From contig CAIRBK010000041.1 in NCBI GenBank assembly GCA_903876795.1, positions 30,040-94,039 of the forward strand: DNA of 64,000 nucleotides, given 5' to 3'. This DNA is from an uncultured Verrucomicrobiota bacterium. Lineage in GTDB: Bacteria; Verrucomicrobiota; Verrucomicrobiia; Opitutales; Opitutaceae. The notes below the pieces were generated by a model. It was not told the DNA's origin. It was given only the letters and a program-made list of their open reading frames with translations, and ran no database searches. Shown one piece after another: positions 36,314 to 45,358 of the stretch (the stretch's first letter is position 1; each line of letters begins with the position of its first letter). The position numbers and the translations under genes are program-made.

Positions 36314-38854
36314 ATGAGCATCCGCATTCACGAACTCGCCAAACGACACAATATGGAGGCCAAGGACATGCTGGCCTTGCTGAAGGAGCGCGGCTTCGTT
36401 TCTGCGGATACCAAGTCGGTCTCCAGCACGCTCAACAAGATCTACGAAGAAGAAATAGAGAAGGAGTTTGCCGCCAAGGCCGCCCCAGCAGCCCCGATCG
36501 CCCCGGTCCCCCCTGCGGCTCCCGCCTCGTCCGAGCCTGCCGTGCACAAGGTGCCCGCAGTCAAAACCGCCGCAGAGGTCGTGCGTGAAAAAGAACAGGT
36601 CAAAGCAGCCCAAGCCCCTGCCGCGCCCGCTGCGGTTGCCGCGCCCAAGCCTGCCCCCGCCGCTCCTTCCCCGGTGGTTTCCGTTTCGTCGCCGCGTCCG
36701 GTTTCCGTGCCTCAGCCGCTGCCGACTCGGGCTTTTCCCGCACCTCCTCAGTCCCCGGCAGTTTCGCGGCCCCCGGTGGTATCCGCCCCCGCACCGCTCC
36801 GTCCCTCGGTCTCGGTCGCTCCGTCCGTGCCTGCGGTTTCTTCCGCACCCCGTTCCGCTCCGGTGATCGTGCCGTCGGTGGTCCGGCCCGCACCCGCGCC
36901 GGTTGCTTCCGCACCCGTTTCGGCCCCGCGTCCCCCCATGCCGATTCCCGGCGCACCCAAGCCGACGCCCGCCATTGTCTCCGCTCCGGGCAATCCCGCG
37001 AAACCCATGCCGGTCACGCCCCCGGCCCAGACGGCCACCATCACCACCGAGGGTGACGTCAAGATCATCCATCTCAAGCCCCCGATCATCGTCCGAGATT
37101 TTGCGACGGCGCTGGGGATGAAGCCCTTCAAGCTCATCTCTGAGCTCATGGAGATGGGAATCTTCGCTTCGATGAACCAGACCATCGAAGAGACCGTCGC
37201 CGTAAAGGTCGCCGAGAAGCACGGCTTCCTGCTGGAGATCAAGCACCGCGGCGAGGCCGCCCAGCAGGCCCAGCAAACCGCCAAGGACAAGGCCAAGGAC
37301 AAGGAAAAGGCCGCCGCCGAGGCCGAAGTGCAAAACCTCGCACCGCGTCCGCCCGTCGTGTGTATTCTCGGTCACGTTGACCATGGTAAAACCTCCCTGC
37401 TGGACGCCATCCGCAAGGCCGATGTCGCCGCCGGCGAGGCCGGAGGCATCACCCAGCACATCGGCGCGTATCAGATCGAGCACTCCGGCCGCAAAATTTC
37501 CTTCCTCGACACACCCGGCCACGCCGCCTTCACGAAGATGCGCGCCCGCGGTGCCAAGGTCACCGACCTCGCCATTTTGGTTGTGGCCGCCGACGACGGC
37601 TTCATGCCGCAGACCGACGAGGCCCTCAAACATGCCCAGAATGCCGGCGTCACCCTCATGGTTGCCGTCAACAAGATGGACGTGAAGGGCGCCAACATCG
37701 AGCGTGTGAAGCAGCAAATGCAGGAACGCGGCATCGCCCCCGAAGACTGGGGTGGCGAGACCGTCACCGTGCCTGTCTCCGCACTCAAGGGCACCGGCAT
37801 CAGCGACCTGCTGGACATGATTCTTCTCCAGGCCGACGTGCTTGAGCTAAAGGCCAACCCGAAGGCCGAGCCCTCGGGCATCATCATCGAGTCGCAGATC
37901 GAGACGGGGCGCGGTCCGCTCGCCACCGTGATCGTCCAGCGCGGCACGCTCCGCGTGGGTGACGCCATCGTCTGCGGTCCGCATTGGGCCAAGGTTCGCG
38001 CCATGTTCGACGACGCGGGGCAGAATCTCAAGGAGGCGCCGCCTTCCTCGCCCGTGCGCGTCATCGGCTGGTCCGGTGCTCCCGACAGCGGTGCCGAATT
38101 CAAATCCGTCAAAAATGCCCGCGAGGCCGAGAGTCTCGCCGAGGAAGCACAGGACGCCATCCGCAAGGTTGCCGGGACCGCCGCATCCGCGCCCAAGGAG
38201 GTCTCTGTCGAGAGCCTCTTCGCCAACATCGCCGCCACCCAGGCCAAGGTGCTCAAGGTCATCGTCAAGACCGACGTGTTTGGCTCCACCGAGGCAGTGC
38301 GCAACGTCCTCGAGGCCATCAAGAGCACCAAGGTCTCCCTGGAAATCGTTTCCATCGAGGTTGGTCTTGTTTCCAAGACCGATGTGCTCATGGCCAGCGC
38401 CGCCGGCGCCGTCGTAGTCGGCTTCAATACCAAACTCGAAAACGGCGTTACCGCCGTAGCCAAGCATCACGGTGTCCGCATCGAGACCTACGGCATCATC
38501 TACGAACTGGCCGACAAGGTCCGCGACATGATGGCAGATCTTCTCGATCCCGACCTCAAGGAGACCAAGACCGGAGCCGCCGAGGTGCGCGCGACGTTCC
38601 CGCTCGCCAAGGGGTTTGTGGCCGGCTGTTTGGTCACCGAAGGCAAGATCACCCGCAACGCCTCCGCGCGCCTCCGCCGCAAGAAGGAGATCGTGTTTGA
38701 AGGCAAGGTGGGCACGCTCAAGCGCTTCAAGGACGACGCCAACGAGGTCCGCGCCGGCATCGAATGCGGCATCAAGCTCGGCGATTTCAACGGCTATGAA
38801 ATCGGCGATGTCATCGAGTGCTACGAGATCACCAAGGTCCGCGCCGCGCTCTGA
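36314..38854 (+). CDS. infB: Translation initiation factor IF-2
   Basis: The 846-residue protein starts [20 protein letters not shown], the IF-2 N-terminal module. A long Pro/Ala/Val-rich linker spans about residues 55-240, and a second IF2_N module follows (~255). The GTPase domain has [15 protein letters not shown] (~353), LDTPGHAAF (~397) and NKMD (~452). Two beta-barrel domains and C-terminal IF2 domains complete it. The linker is unusually proline-rich, probably disordered. It positions fMet-tRNA on the 30S subunit. It follows nusA by 50 bp in the conserved operon. Confidence 0.97.
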   Translation: MSIRIHELAKRHNMEAKDMLALLKERGFVSADTKSVSSTLNKIYEEEIEKEFAAKAAPAAPIAPVPPAAPASSEPAVHKVPAVKTAAEVVREKEQVKAAQAPAAPAAVAAPKPAPAAPSPVVSVSSPRPVSVPQPLPTRAFPAPPQSPAVSRPPVVSAPAPLRPSVSVAPSVPAVSSAPRSAPVIVPSVVRPAPAPVASAPVSAPRPPMPIPGAPKPTPAIVSAPGNPAKPMPVTPPAQTATITTEGDVKIIHLKPPIIVRDFATALGMKPFKLISELMEMGIFASMNQTIEETVAVKVAEKHGFLLEIKHRGEAAQQAQQTAKDKAKDKEKAAAEAEVQNLAPRPPVVCILGHVDHGKTSLLDAIRKADVAAGEAGGITQHIGAYQIEHSGRKISFLDTPGHAAFTKMRARGAKVTDLAILVVAADDGFMPQTDEALKHAQNAGVTLMVAVNKMDVKGANIERVKQQMQERGIAPEDWGGETVTVPVSALKGTGISDLLDMILLQADVLELKANPKAEPSGIIIESQIETGRGPLATVIVQRGTLRVGDAIVCGPHWAKVRAMFDDAGQNLKEAPPSSPVRVIGWSGAPDSGAEFKSVKNAREAESLAEEAQDAIRKVAGTAASAPKEVSVESLFANIAATQAKVLKVIVKTDVFGSTEAVRNVLEAIKSTKVSLEIVSIEVGLVSKTDVLMASAAGAVVVGFNTKLENGVTAVAKHHGVRIETYGIIYELADKVRDMMADLLDPDLKETKTGAAEVRATFPLAKGFVAGCLVTEGKITRNASARLRRKKEIVFEGKVGTLKRFKDDANEVRAGIECGIKLGDFNGYEIGDVIECYEITKVRAAL

Positions 38855-38904
38855 TCCCGTAACCGGCGACTGGCCACCCGATGGCCGCCAGCCGGGCTTT
38901 CCCC

Positions 38905-39288
38905 ATGTCCAACCGCACCCTTCGCGTCAATGAGCTCATCCAGCGCGAGCTGAGCTCCATCCTGCGCACCATCTACAAGGACGATGCCGTGACCATCACC
39001 GTCACCGGCGTCCAGGTTTCACCCGACCTGCACGAGGGCAAGGTCTTCGTCGCGGTCACCGGCGACGAGGAGGACGAGGCCAGGGCGCTGCGCTGGCTCA
39101 AGCACAACACCAGGGAGTTCCGCTTTGAGCTGGGCCGGCGCATCGTGCTGAAGAACATGCCGCACTTCACGTACGCCATCGACGTCTCCACCGAGCGCGG
39201 CAACCGCATCCTGTCGGTCCTCGATGAAATCGCCGCGCAGGATAAAGCCCGCAACGCCACCCGGCCGCCCGCGCCCGATCAGGAGTAA
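38905..39288 (+). CDS. rbfA: Ribosome-binding factor A
   Basis: The 127-residue protein starts MSNRTLRVNELIQRELSSIL, then has VTVTGVQVSPDLHEGKVFVAV-like sequence and LGRRIVLKNMPHFTYAIDVS, the KH-like fold of RbfA. It assists late 16S rRNA processing on the 30S subunit. An ATG at 38881 is also in frame, but the RbfA N-terminus fits the one at 38905. It lies directly downstream of infB, its usual place. Confidence 0.93.
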   Translation: MSNRTLRVNELIQRELSSILRTIYKDDAVTITVTGVQVSPDLHEGKVFVAVTGDEEDEARALRWLKHNTREFRFELGRRIVLKNMPHFTYAIDVSTERGNRILSVLDEIAAQDKARNATRPPAPDQE

Positions 39289-39291
39289 GTC

Positions 39292-40305
39292 GTGGAGTTG
39301 ATCTATCCCGAGTTTTACGACCGCTTCGCGTCGTTCCTGCGCTCGATCGAAGACCGCCAGGTGGTCGTGATTTCACACGCCCGGCCGGACGGCGATTGCA
39401 TAGGTTCACAGGTGGCGCTTACGCGCGTGCTTCGCTGCATGGGTGTGGATGCGATCTGCGCCAATCCCGATCCGGTGCCGCGCCGCATCCGCTTCGCCGT
39501 GGGCGACACTCCACTCGTCGGTTTCGACGGATTGCCTGCTGGCGATCACACCGCGATCTACGTGGACTGCGCCGACCAGGGCAGGGCGGGGGAGAAGTTC
39601 AAGGCGCGTTTTCCGGCTCCGTTTGCCAACATCGACCATCATCTTTCCAACGTCGGTTACGCGCAGCACAACTTTATCGACGTGGGTTCCGCCGCCACCG
39701 CCGAGATCCTCGCCGGTCTGTTCATCGATCATCACCTGACGATCGACGCGCAGGCGGCCCAGGCGCTCTATGCCGGCATCGCCACCGACACCGGACAGTT
39801 CCGCTTCAACTCCACCTCGCGCCGCACCTTCCTGATCGTGGCCGAGCTCATGGCGCGCGGCGCCCAACCCTCGGCGGCCGCCGCCGAGCTCTACGAGCGG
39901 GAAACGCCTGGCAAGCTCGACCTGTTGCAACGTTTCCTGGCCTCGTTGCGTTACGCCTGCGGCGGCCGTGTCTGCATCGGCACCCTGCCAAACGGCATCT
40001 ATGCCTCCACCGGGACCAGTCCCGAAGACGTCGAGGGCCTGGTTGATTACGCACGCTCGATCGAGGGCGTGGAAGTGGGCGTGCTCATCGAGGAACAGGA
40101 CGGCGCCATCAAAGCCAGCCTGCGGGCGAAAGACCCCGTTTATCGCGTGGATCAAATCGCGGCCCAGTTCAATGGCGGAGGTCACGCCTGCGCCGCAGGT
40201 CTCAATCTCAAGAACGTCTCTTTGACCGAGTTCCGGTCCCGGCTGACGCTCGCTCTTGAACGGCAGTTCGCCACCGTGGCCGCGCTGCACAAACCCGCCC
40301 CCTGA
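39292..40305 (+). CDS. nrnA: DHH-family phosphoesterase, NrnA-like
   Basis: The 337-residue protein starts at a GTG preceded by AGGAG (39281-39285) with 6-nt spacing, which decides the start. DHH motifs are visible: [15 protein letters not shown] (~27-41), [33 protein letters not shown]. The C-terminal DHHA1 motif [11 protein letters not shown] follows. NrnA-type enzymes degrade nano-RNA and dephosphorylate 3'-phosphoadenosine 5'-phosphate. Its place between rbfA and truB is the conserved position for this protein in many bacteria. Confidence 0.92.
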   Translation: MELIYPEFYDRFASFLRSIEDRQVVVISHARPDGDCIGSQVALTRVLRCMGVDAICANPDPVPRRIRFAVGDTPLVGFDGLPAGDHTAIYVDCADQGRAGEKFKARFPAPFANIDHHLSNVGYAQHNFIDVGSAATAEILAGLFIDHHLTIDAQAAQALYAGIATDTGQFRFNSTSRRTFLIVAELMARGAQPSAAAAELYERETPGKLDLLQRFLASLRYACGGRVCIGTLPNGIYASTGTSPEDVEGLVDYARSIEGVEVGVLIEEQDGAIKASLRAKDPVYRVDQIAAQFNGGGHACAAGLNLKNVSLTEFRSRLTLALERQFATVAALHKPAP

Positions 40306-41033
40306 TGCTCGCGCCCGCCAAGGAATACGACGGAGTGCTCCTCATCGACAAACCCGGCGAACACACCTCGCACGACGTGGTCGCGCGTTTGCGCGGCATC
40401 CTGCGCATGAAACGTATCGGCCACGCCGGCACGCTCGACCCGATGGCCACCGGCCTGCTCGTGATGCTGGTCGGCAAGGCCACGCGACTCTCTCAATACC
40501 TGATGAGCGTCGAAAAGGAATACACGGGCACCATCAAACTCGGCGAGGTCACCAACACCCAGGACGCCGAAGGCGAGATTCTCGCGACCCAGCCCGTGCC
40601 CGCGCTCACCGAGGAAGAGGTGCGCAAGGCGCTCGCCGGGTTTCTCGGCGACCAATACCAGACGCCGCCCATGTTCTCGGCCATCAAGATTGGTGGGAAA
40701 CCACTCTACAAGAGCGCCCGCGCCGGTGAGGAAGTGGAGCGGGAGCCGCGTTTCATCCGCGTGATCAACTACGATCTCACGCGCTGGGAGTCGCCCGAGA
40801 TCGATTTTCGCGTGCTCTGCACCAAGGGGACCTATGTGCGCACGCTGGCCCATGACCTCGGCCAGAGGCTCGGCTGCGGTGCGCACCTCAAGGCGCTCCG
40901 GCGAATCGCGTCCGGCTCGCTCAACGTATCCCGCGCGGTCACTCTGGAGCAGTTGCAGAAAATGACGCCGTCAGAGATCGACAAGGTTCTCATCCCCGCG
41001 CACGAGGCCGCCCCAAGCGTGGCGTTTGGCTGA
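40305..41033 (+). CDS. truB: tRNA pseudouridine(55) synthase
   Basis: The 242-residue protein has [12 protein letters not shown] at residues 39-50, where Asp45 is the catalytic aspartate, then [11 protein letters not shown] and [19 protein letters not shown]. The latter is the family's tyrosine/proline region contacting the T-arm. The C-terminal PUA-like part is short. It makes pseudouridine-55 in tRNA T-loops. The start shares one base with the nrnA stop (TGATG), so the two are probably co-translated. Confidence 0.95.
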   Translation: MLAPAKEYDGVLLIDKPGEHTSHDVVARLRGILRMKRIGHAGTLDPMATGLLVMLVGKATRLSQYLMSVEKEYTGTIKLGEVTNTQDAEGEILATQPVPALTEEEVRKALAGFLGDQYQTPPMFSAIKIGGKPLYKSARAGEEVEREPRFIRVINYDLTRWESPEIDFRVLCTKGTYVRTLAHDLGQRLGCGAHLKALRRIASGSLNVSRAVTLEQLQKMTPSEIDKVLIPAHEAAPSVAFG

Positions 41034-41053
41034 TTCCGCACCGGCCGTTTCCC

Positions 41054-42025
41054 GTGCCCACCCGGACCTACAGTTCGATCTCCGAAGCCGCCGCCGCGTT
41101 GCCACCGAAGCCGCTGCACCTGGCGATCGGGATGTTTGACGGCGTTCACTTGGGCCACCACGCCGTGATCGAGGCGGCGGTGCATTCGGCGCGGCGCAGC
41201 GGAGGCATCGCCGGCGTGCTCACGTTCTGGCCGCACCCTAGCCGGCTCTTTCGGCCGGACCATCCGGTGCGGTTGATCATGACCCCGTCTTTAAAAACCC
41301 GCCAGCTGGCCTGGCTGGGGATCGACGCGGTGATCACGGAGGCCTTCGACGCGGACTACGCCGCCATCACGGCGGAGGAATTTTTGCCTCGGCTCAAGAG
41401 GGCGCTGCCCGAGCTGACCACGGTTTACGTCGGTGAAAACTGGCGCTTTGGCCAGGGACGTCGCGGCGACACCCAACTGCTGGTGGCCGAGGGGAAAAAA
41501 CACGGCATCGTCGTGGTGAGCGCACCGCGTATCAACCAGAACGGCGAACCGATCAGCAGCACCCGTATTCGCACATATCTCGAGGAAGGTCGTGTCGAAG
41601 AGGCCAACGCCCTGCTTGGTTACACCTATTTCGCCGAGGGCGTGGTCGCGCCTGGAAAGCAGCTCGGTCGCCAACTCGGGTTCCCCACGCTCAACGTCGT
41701 CTGGGAGCCCGATCTACGGCCTCGCTTCGGAGTCTATGCCGTCCTCGTTTCCGGAGCCGCGGCCGCCTCTCCGCTGCCGGCCGTGGCCAACTACGGTCTC
41801 CGTCCGACCGTGGAGGATTCCGTCATCCCGCGCCTGGAGATCCATGTGCTCGCGCCTTGTCCGTTCGACGCCGGCGACGCGTTGAGCATCGAGTGGCTGG
41901 GGTTTCTTCGTCCGGAACAAAAATTTGCCGATGTGGCGGCGCTGCGTGCGCAGATCGCCGCCGACCGCGAGGCGGCGCTCGCCTGGTTTGCACGCACGGG
42001 CGCGAACAGCGTTCATCGCGCCTAG
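41054..42025 (+). CDS. ribF: Bifunctional riboflavin kinase / FAD synthetase
   Basis: The 323-residue protein, started by GTG at 41054, has LAIGMFDGVHLGHHAVIEAA (HxGH motif of the adenylyltransferase half), SSTRIRTYLEEGRVEEANALLG, and GRQLGFPTLNVVWEPDLRP (GxPT motif of the kinase half). It converts riboflavin to FMN and FAD in the cytosol. It closes the nusA-infB operon and overlaps the convergent gene by 4 bp at its stop. Confidence 0.94.
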   Translation: MPTRTYSSISEAAAALPPKPLHLAIGMFDGVHLGHHAVIEAAVHSARRSGGIAGVLTFWPHPSRLFRPDHPVRLIMTPSLKTRQLAWLGIDAVITEAFDADYAAITAEEFLPRLKRALPELTTVYVGENWRFGQGRRGDTQLLVAEGKKHGIVVVSAPRINQNGEPISSTRIRTYLEEGRVEEANALLGYTYFAEGVVAPGKQLGRQLGFPTLNVVWEPDLRPRFGVYAVLVSGAAAASPLPAVANYGLRPTVEDSVIPRLEIHVLAPCPFDAGDALSIEWLGFLRPEQKFADVAALRAQIAADREAALAWFARTGANSVHRA

Positions 42026-42714
42026 GAGAGTTTGGCGCCGGCGAAGAATTCACGCGCCTCTGCCAGCAATTGATCGTGGGTGAGGTGGTGGTCATCCATC
42101 GCGATCGCCGCGGCTATTTTGGCTGCCAATTCAGGGCGATGGACATTGGTCCAGGCAATGAATTGCTGCGGCTCGTTGCCGTGACCCGTGCCGGCGCCCA
42201 GGATCAGGATGTGATCGGCCTCTTTGAGCTCGTCGGCCACCCTGGAGAAAAACAGGGATTGCCCATGCGGCTCTTTCGCATGGGAGAAATCTACGTCGTC
42301 AAGGGTGTGGCGAAAATGGTTTTCCAGCGGAGGGGGTGTGACCACCCGGGGTCTCGCGCCATGCCGGTCCGACTGGAAGATGCAGGCACGCTCATGATCG
42401 ATGACCAACACCCACCTGCCGTTCGCCGCTGATTCATCGGGCTTGGGCGCGTTCGCCTCCGCAGTTTCCAGAAAATCGCGCAGGCGATGCAGGTCCTCGA
42501 TGTCCGAAATCTCCTTGGTGCGCGGTGTGGGTAAGACCAGCACCCGGCCGTTGCGCGTAATCCGCAGGTCGCCGTTGGGTTTCTCCTCGATCCGGCAGAG
42601 GGCTGAGAGCATCGCGCGAACGGCCCGCCATTCGAGGTTGTGCGGGGCCGGGTGTTTGAAAATCAAATCGTAGGTGCGCCGGTGATGCTCGGGGAGAGTT
42701 TGGGGTGCTTTCAT
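42022..42714 (-). CDS. Unrecognised protein with HicA-like N-part and eRF1-like C-part
   Basis: The 230-residue protein contains HRRTYDLIFKHPAPHNLEWR, similar to the HicA/YcfA-type dsRBD-like fold. The second half, VLVIDHERACIFQSDRHG and LFFSRVADELKEADHILILGAGTGHGNEP, resembles release-factor-1-related (eRF1 domain 3-like) proteins of bacteria. The combination is not one I can name. It ends 4 bp inside ribF, convergent to it. The function is unknown, and RNA or ribosome contact is only a guess from the fold hints. Confidence 0.6.
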   Translation of the reverse strand: MKAPQTLPEHHRRTYDLIFKHPAPHNLEWRAVRAMLSALCRIEEKPNGDLRITRNGRVLVLPTPRTKEISDIEDLHRLRDFLETAEANAPKPDESAANGRWVLVIDHERACIFQSDRHGARPRVVTPPPLENHFRHTLDDVDFSHAKEPHGQSLFFSRVADELKEADHILILGAGTGHGNEPQQFIAWTNVHRPELAAKIAAAIAMDDHHLTHDQLLAEAREFFAGAKLS

Positions 42715-42937
42715 GGGAAGTGGGGGAAAGTGCAGTTGGTTTGATCGACATGGCTAGGATGCGCCAAGGCAGGCTTCGTTTATATGGGGTGCAACCCGTG
42801 TTCGCAGCCGGATCGCGCCTGGCTTCTTCGGGCAAACGGGTCCGCATCGGTAGTCGCTCACCCCATGTCTAAACGCTCGGGAGCGGCGTATAGTTTTCTC
42901 GAGTCATGAAGATGCCGCCGGTGCGGACATCCTCGAC

Positions 42938-43390
42938 ATGCATGAACCAATGATTCCCATGAAACCCTGCTCAATCTATCTTCGTCCGCTTTGCGCCGGT
43001 CTCGCGCTTGCCGCCGCTCTGGCCGTCTGGATACCCGTTTACTCACTCCGTGCCTCTCCTCCCGAGGGGACAACCATGCCTTGTGGCGGCATGATGACCT
43101 CCGACGGCACGATGCTGGATCAACATCGGAAAATGATGGCCGATATGACGGCGCAGGATGCCGAACTCACCGAGTTGGTTGCCAGGATGAACAAGGCCCC
43201 CCAAGCCCAGAAGATCGACCTGCTGGCCGACATCGTTACCCGATTGGTCGCCCAGCAAACCGCTCGGCACACACGGATGCAAAACATGCGTGCGGCCATG
43301 CGGGGCTACATGCCCATGGATCCCGACTCCATGCCTGGCAGTATGATGATGGACATGGGTGACAAGGATATTCCCAAAGAGTCCAAATAA
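42938..43390 (+). CDS. Small exported Met-rich protein
   Basis: A 150-residue product with a hydrophobic N-terminal segment (LCAGLALAAALAVWIPVYSL), a signal peptide or anchor. The rest is rich in Met, Asp and Gln: MPCGGMMTSDGTMLDQHRKMM and MDPDSMPGSMMMDMGDKD, a composition found in periplasmic Cu/Ag-binding proteins. A central coiled region (AQDAELTELVARMNKAPQAQ) may dimerise. It could bind metal in the periplasm, but that is inference from composition. Starts at 42938 and 42959 (MKPCSIYL) are both possible; the latter gives a normal-length signal peptide. Confidence 0.6.
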   Translation: MHEPMIPMKPCSIYLRPLCAGLALAAALAVWIPVYSLRASPPEGTTMPCGGMMTSDGTMLDQHRKMMADMTAQDAELTELVARMNKAPQAQKIDLLADIVTRLVAQQTARHTRMQNMRAAMRGYMPMDPDSMPGSMMMDMGDKDIPKESK

Positions 43391-43441
43391 GCGATCGGGC
43401 TGAGGTTGCCCCGAATCGACGGACACGAGTTGGGTCACTAA

Positions 43442-44174
43442 AAAAGACTCAATGATGAAAGAACCGAAGCAGCCGAGCGAGAAGCGCAGTTTTATCAGAA
43501 GATCGGCCAACTCTGGATGGAGCTCGAGTGGCTTAAAAAAAATCTGCGCAGCTCCACGGCTGAGAAACGAACGAAGATTGATCCGGACCATCCCCGGTTA
43601 AGCGTGAGCCGGCAGTGCCGGCTACTGGCACTGCCGCGCTCCAGGTGAACCGCAAGCGGGTGCGCCGGCTGATGGCGGCGACGGGGCTGGCGGCGATTTA
43701 CCGCCGGCCGAACCTGTCGAGAGCGTCGAAGGCGCATCCGGTTTATCCGTATCTGTTGTGTGATCTGGCGGTCCCCCGGCCAAACCAAGTTTGGGCAACG
43801 GACATCACCTACATCCCGGTACGGGGCGGCTACGTTTACCTCTGCGCGGTGATCGACTCGCAGAGCCGCTGTGTCCTTGACTGGGAGCTGTCGAACACGC
43901 TGGAAGCGTCGTTTTGCGTGCAGGCGGTGGCCCGGGCGATGGCCGTTTACGGGGTGCCGGAGATCTTCAACATCGATCAAGGCTGCCAGTTTACCAGCGG
44001 GGAGTTTACCCGGCCGCTTTTGGCTGCGGGAGTGAAGCTGTCGATGGACGGCAAGGATCGGCGCCTGGACAACGTTTTTGTCGAGCGTCTCTGGCGCAGC
44101 CTCAAATATGAGGAATTGTATCTCGAACGCCACGAGGACGTGGTCGAGGCAAACCGGCAGATCGGAAACTACTT
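43442..44174 (+). mobile_element. IS3-family transposase remnant with internal deletion
   Basis: Two frames of a decayed IS3-type transposase are visible. Frame one (43442-43648) reads KRLNDERTEAAEREAQFYQK, the OrfA C-terminus, then DPDHPRLSVSRQC from the OrfB start, then a stop. Frame two (from 43645) resumes at VNRKRVRRLMAATGL, then WATDITYIPV, NIDQGCQFTSGEF and VERLWRSLKYEE, the DDE catalytic core. Roughly 45 residues (the YxxxRM region) are missing between the two pieces. The C-terminus stops at GNYLSTG, before the usual RPHQ segment. No inverted repeats are seen. It is not functional. Confidence 0.85.
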
Positions 44175-44288
44175 GTCCACCGGTCCGAACCAGCGGGACC
44201 GTTTTGTTTGGTTAGTCTCAGGTCTATTCTTTTGACTCGGGGGGCGGCGAAACCTTTTGTGCGTTGGTCGCTTTGGGCGGTCTTTCGC

Positions 44289-45356
44289 ATGATCTCGATT
44301 CGCATCCACAATCTCACCAAGCGGTTCGGTGCCACCACGGCGTTGCGCAACCTTGATCTGGTCATTGAGCCGGGGGAGCTTTTCTTTCTGCTCGGCCCCA
44401 GCGGTTGCGGCAAAACCACCCTCCTGCGCAGCCTGGCTGGTTTTTATGTGCCCGACGAGGGGAGCATCTGTTTTGGAGACGAGGATGTGACCCGCCTGGA
44501 GCCGCATAAACGAAACACCGGCATGATGTTTCAAAGCTACGCACTTTGGCCGCATATGACGCTGGCGGAGAACGTCGCCTTTGGTCTTGAAGAGCGCAAG
44601 GTGCCCCGGGCCGAGATCAGGCGCCGGGTGGGCGAGGCGCTTGAGTCCGTCCACATGAGCGCCTACGCCGAGCGTAAACCCAACCAGCTCTCCGGCGGGC
44701 AACAGCAGCGCGTGGCTCTGGCGCGCGCCCTGGTAATCAGGCCGCGTTGCCTGCTGCTCGACGAGCCGCTTTCCAACCTCGACGCCAAGCTGCGCCTCGA
44801 AATGCGCGCCGAGATCCGCCGCGTGTGCAAGCAGTTCAACCTGACCACCGTTTATGTGACTCACGACCAGAAGGAGGCGCTCTCGATCTCCGACCGCATG
44901 GCGATCCTTGACGGCGGCAGGATTCTCCAGGTCGGCTCGCCGCGCGAAGTCTATCGCCGCCCGACCGGCCGGACGGTCGCCCACTTCATCGGCGAGACCA
45001 ATTTCATCGAGGGACGCGTTACCGGCCGCGACGGCGAACGCTTCTTGGTGGAGACCCCGGTCGGGCGGTTTGCCGGTGTCCCGGGTGACGCCGCGTTCAA
45101 GCCGGGCGCGGGCGACGCGGTCACGTTGTCCATCCGTCCCGAGTGCTGGCAAATCGGCCGCGAACCGGTCGCCGCCAATGTCGTGCGCGGGCGCATCGGC
45201 GGCTCGGTTTACCTCGGCGAGGTGGCGCAATACGACTTCGTGGCCGGCGCGAGCACGCTGAAGATTTACGAGTTGAATCCGCGTTTCGTCGGCGCCGCCG
45301 CCGGCGAGTTGTGCGCGAGTGTCGAGCCCGACGACGTGGTCCTGCTGGGGCGCTGA
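44289..45356 (+). CDS. ABC transporter ATPase (Fe3+/spermidine/sulfate-type)
   Basis: The 355-residue ATPase has Walker A GPSGCGKTT at 36-44, NQLSGGQQQRVALARAL, LLLDEPLSNLDAKLRLEMRAE and a C-terminal TOBE-type domain. The LDAKLR Walker B and Q-loop FQSYALWPHMT are typical of FbpC/PotA-type importers, and the next gene encodes an iron-type binding protein. No permease gene lies beside either. An ATG at 44289 begins the ATPase; the longer frame continues the tail of the upstream region. Confidence 0.86.
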   Translation: MISIRIHNLTKRFGATTALRNLDLVIEPGELFFLLGPSGCGKTTLLRSLAGFYVPDEGSICFGDEDVTRLEPHKRNTGMMFQSYALWPHMTLAENVAFGLEERKVPRAEIRRRVGEALESVHMSAYAERKPNQLSGGQQQRVALARALVIRPRCLLLDEPLSNLDAKLRLEMRAEIRRVCKQFNLTTVYVTHDQKEALSISDRMAILDGGRILQVGSPREVYRRPTGRTVAHFIGETNFIEGRVTGRDGERFLVETPVGRFAGVPGDAAFKPGAGDAVTLSIRPECWQIGREPVAANVVRGRIGGSVYLGEVAQYDFVAGASTLKIYELNPRFVGAAAGELCASVEPDDVVLLGR

Positions 45357-45358
45357 CC

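Noticed and set aside
36311..37717. A 468-residue minus-strand frame opposite infB
   Set aside because: It is a shadow of the Pro/Ala-rich infB linker; its Gly/Arg/His-rich repeats come from the complementary codons.
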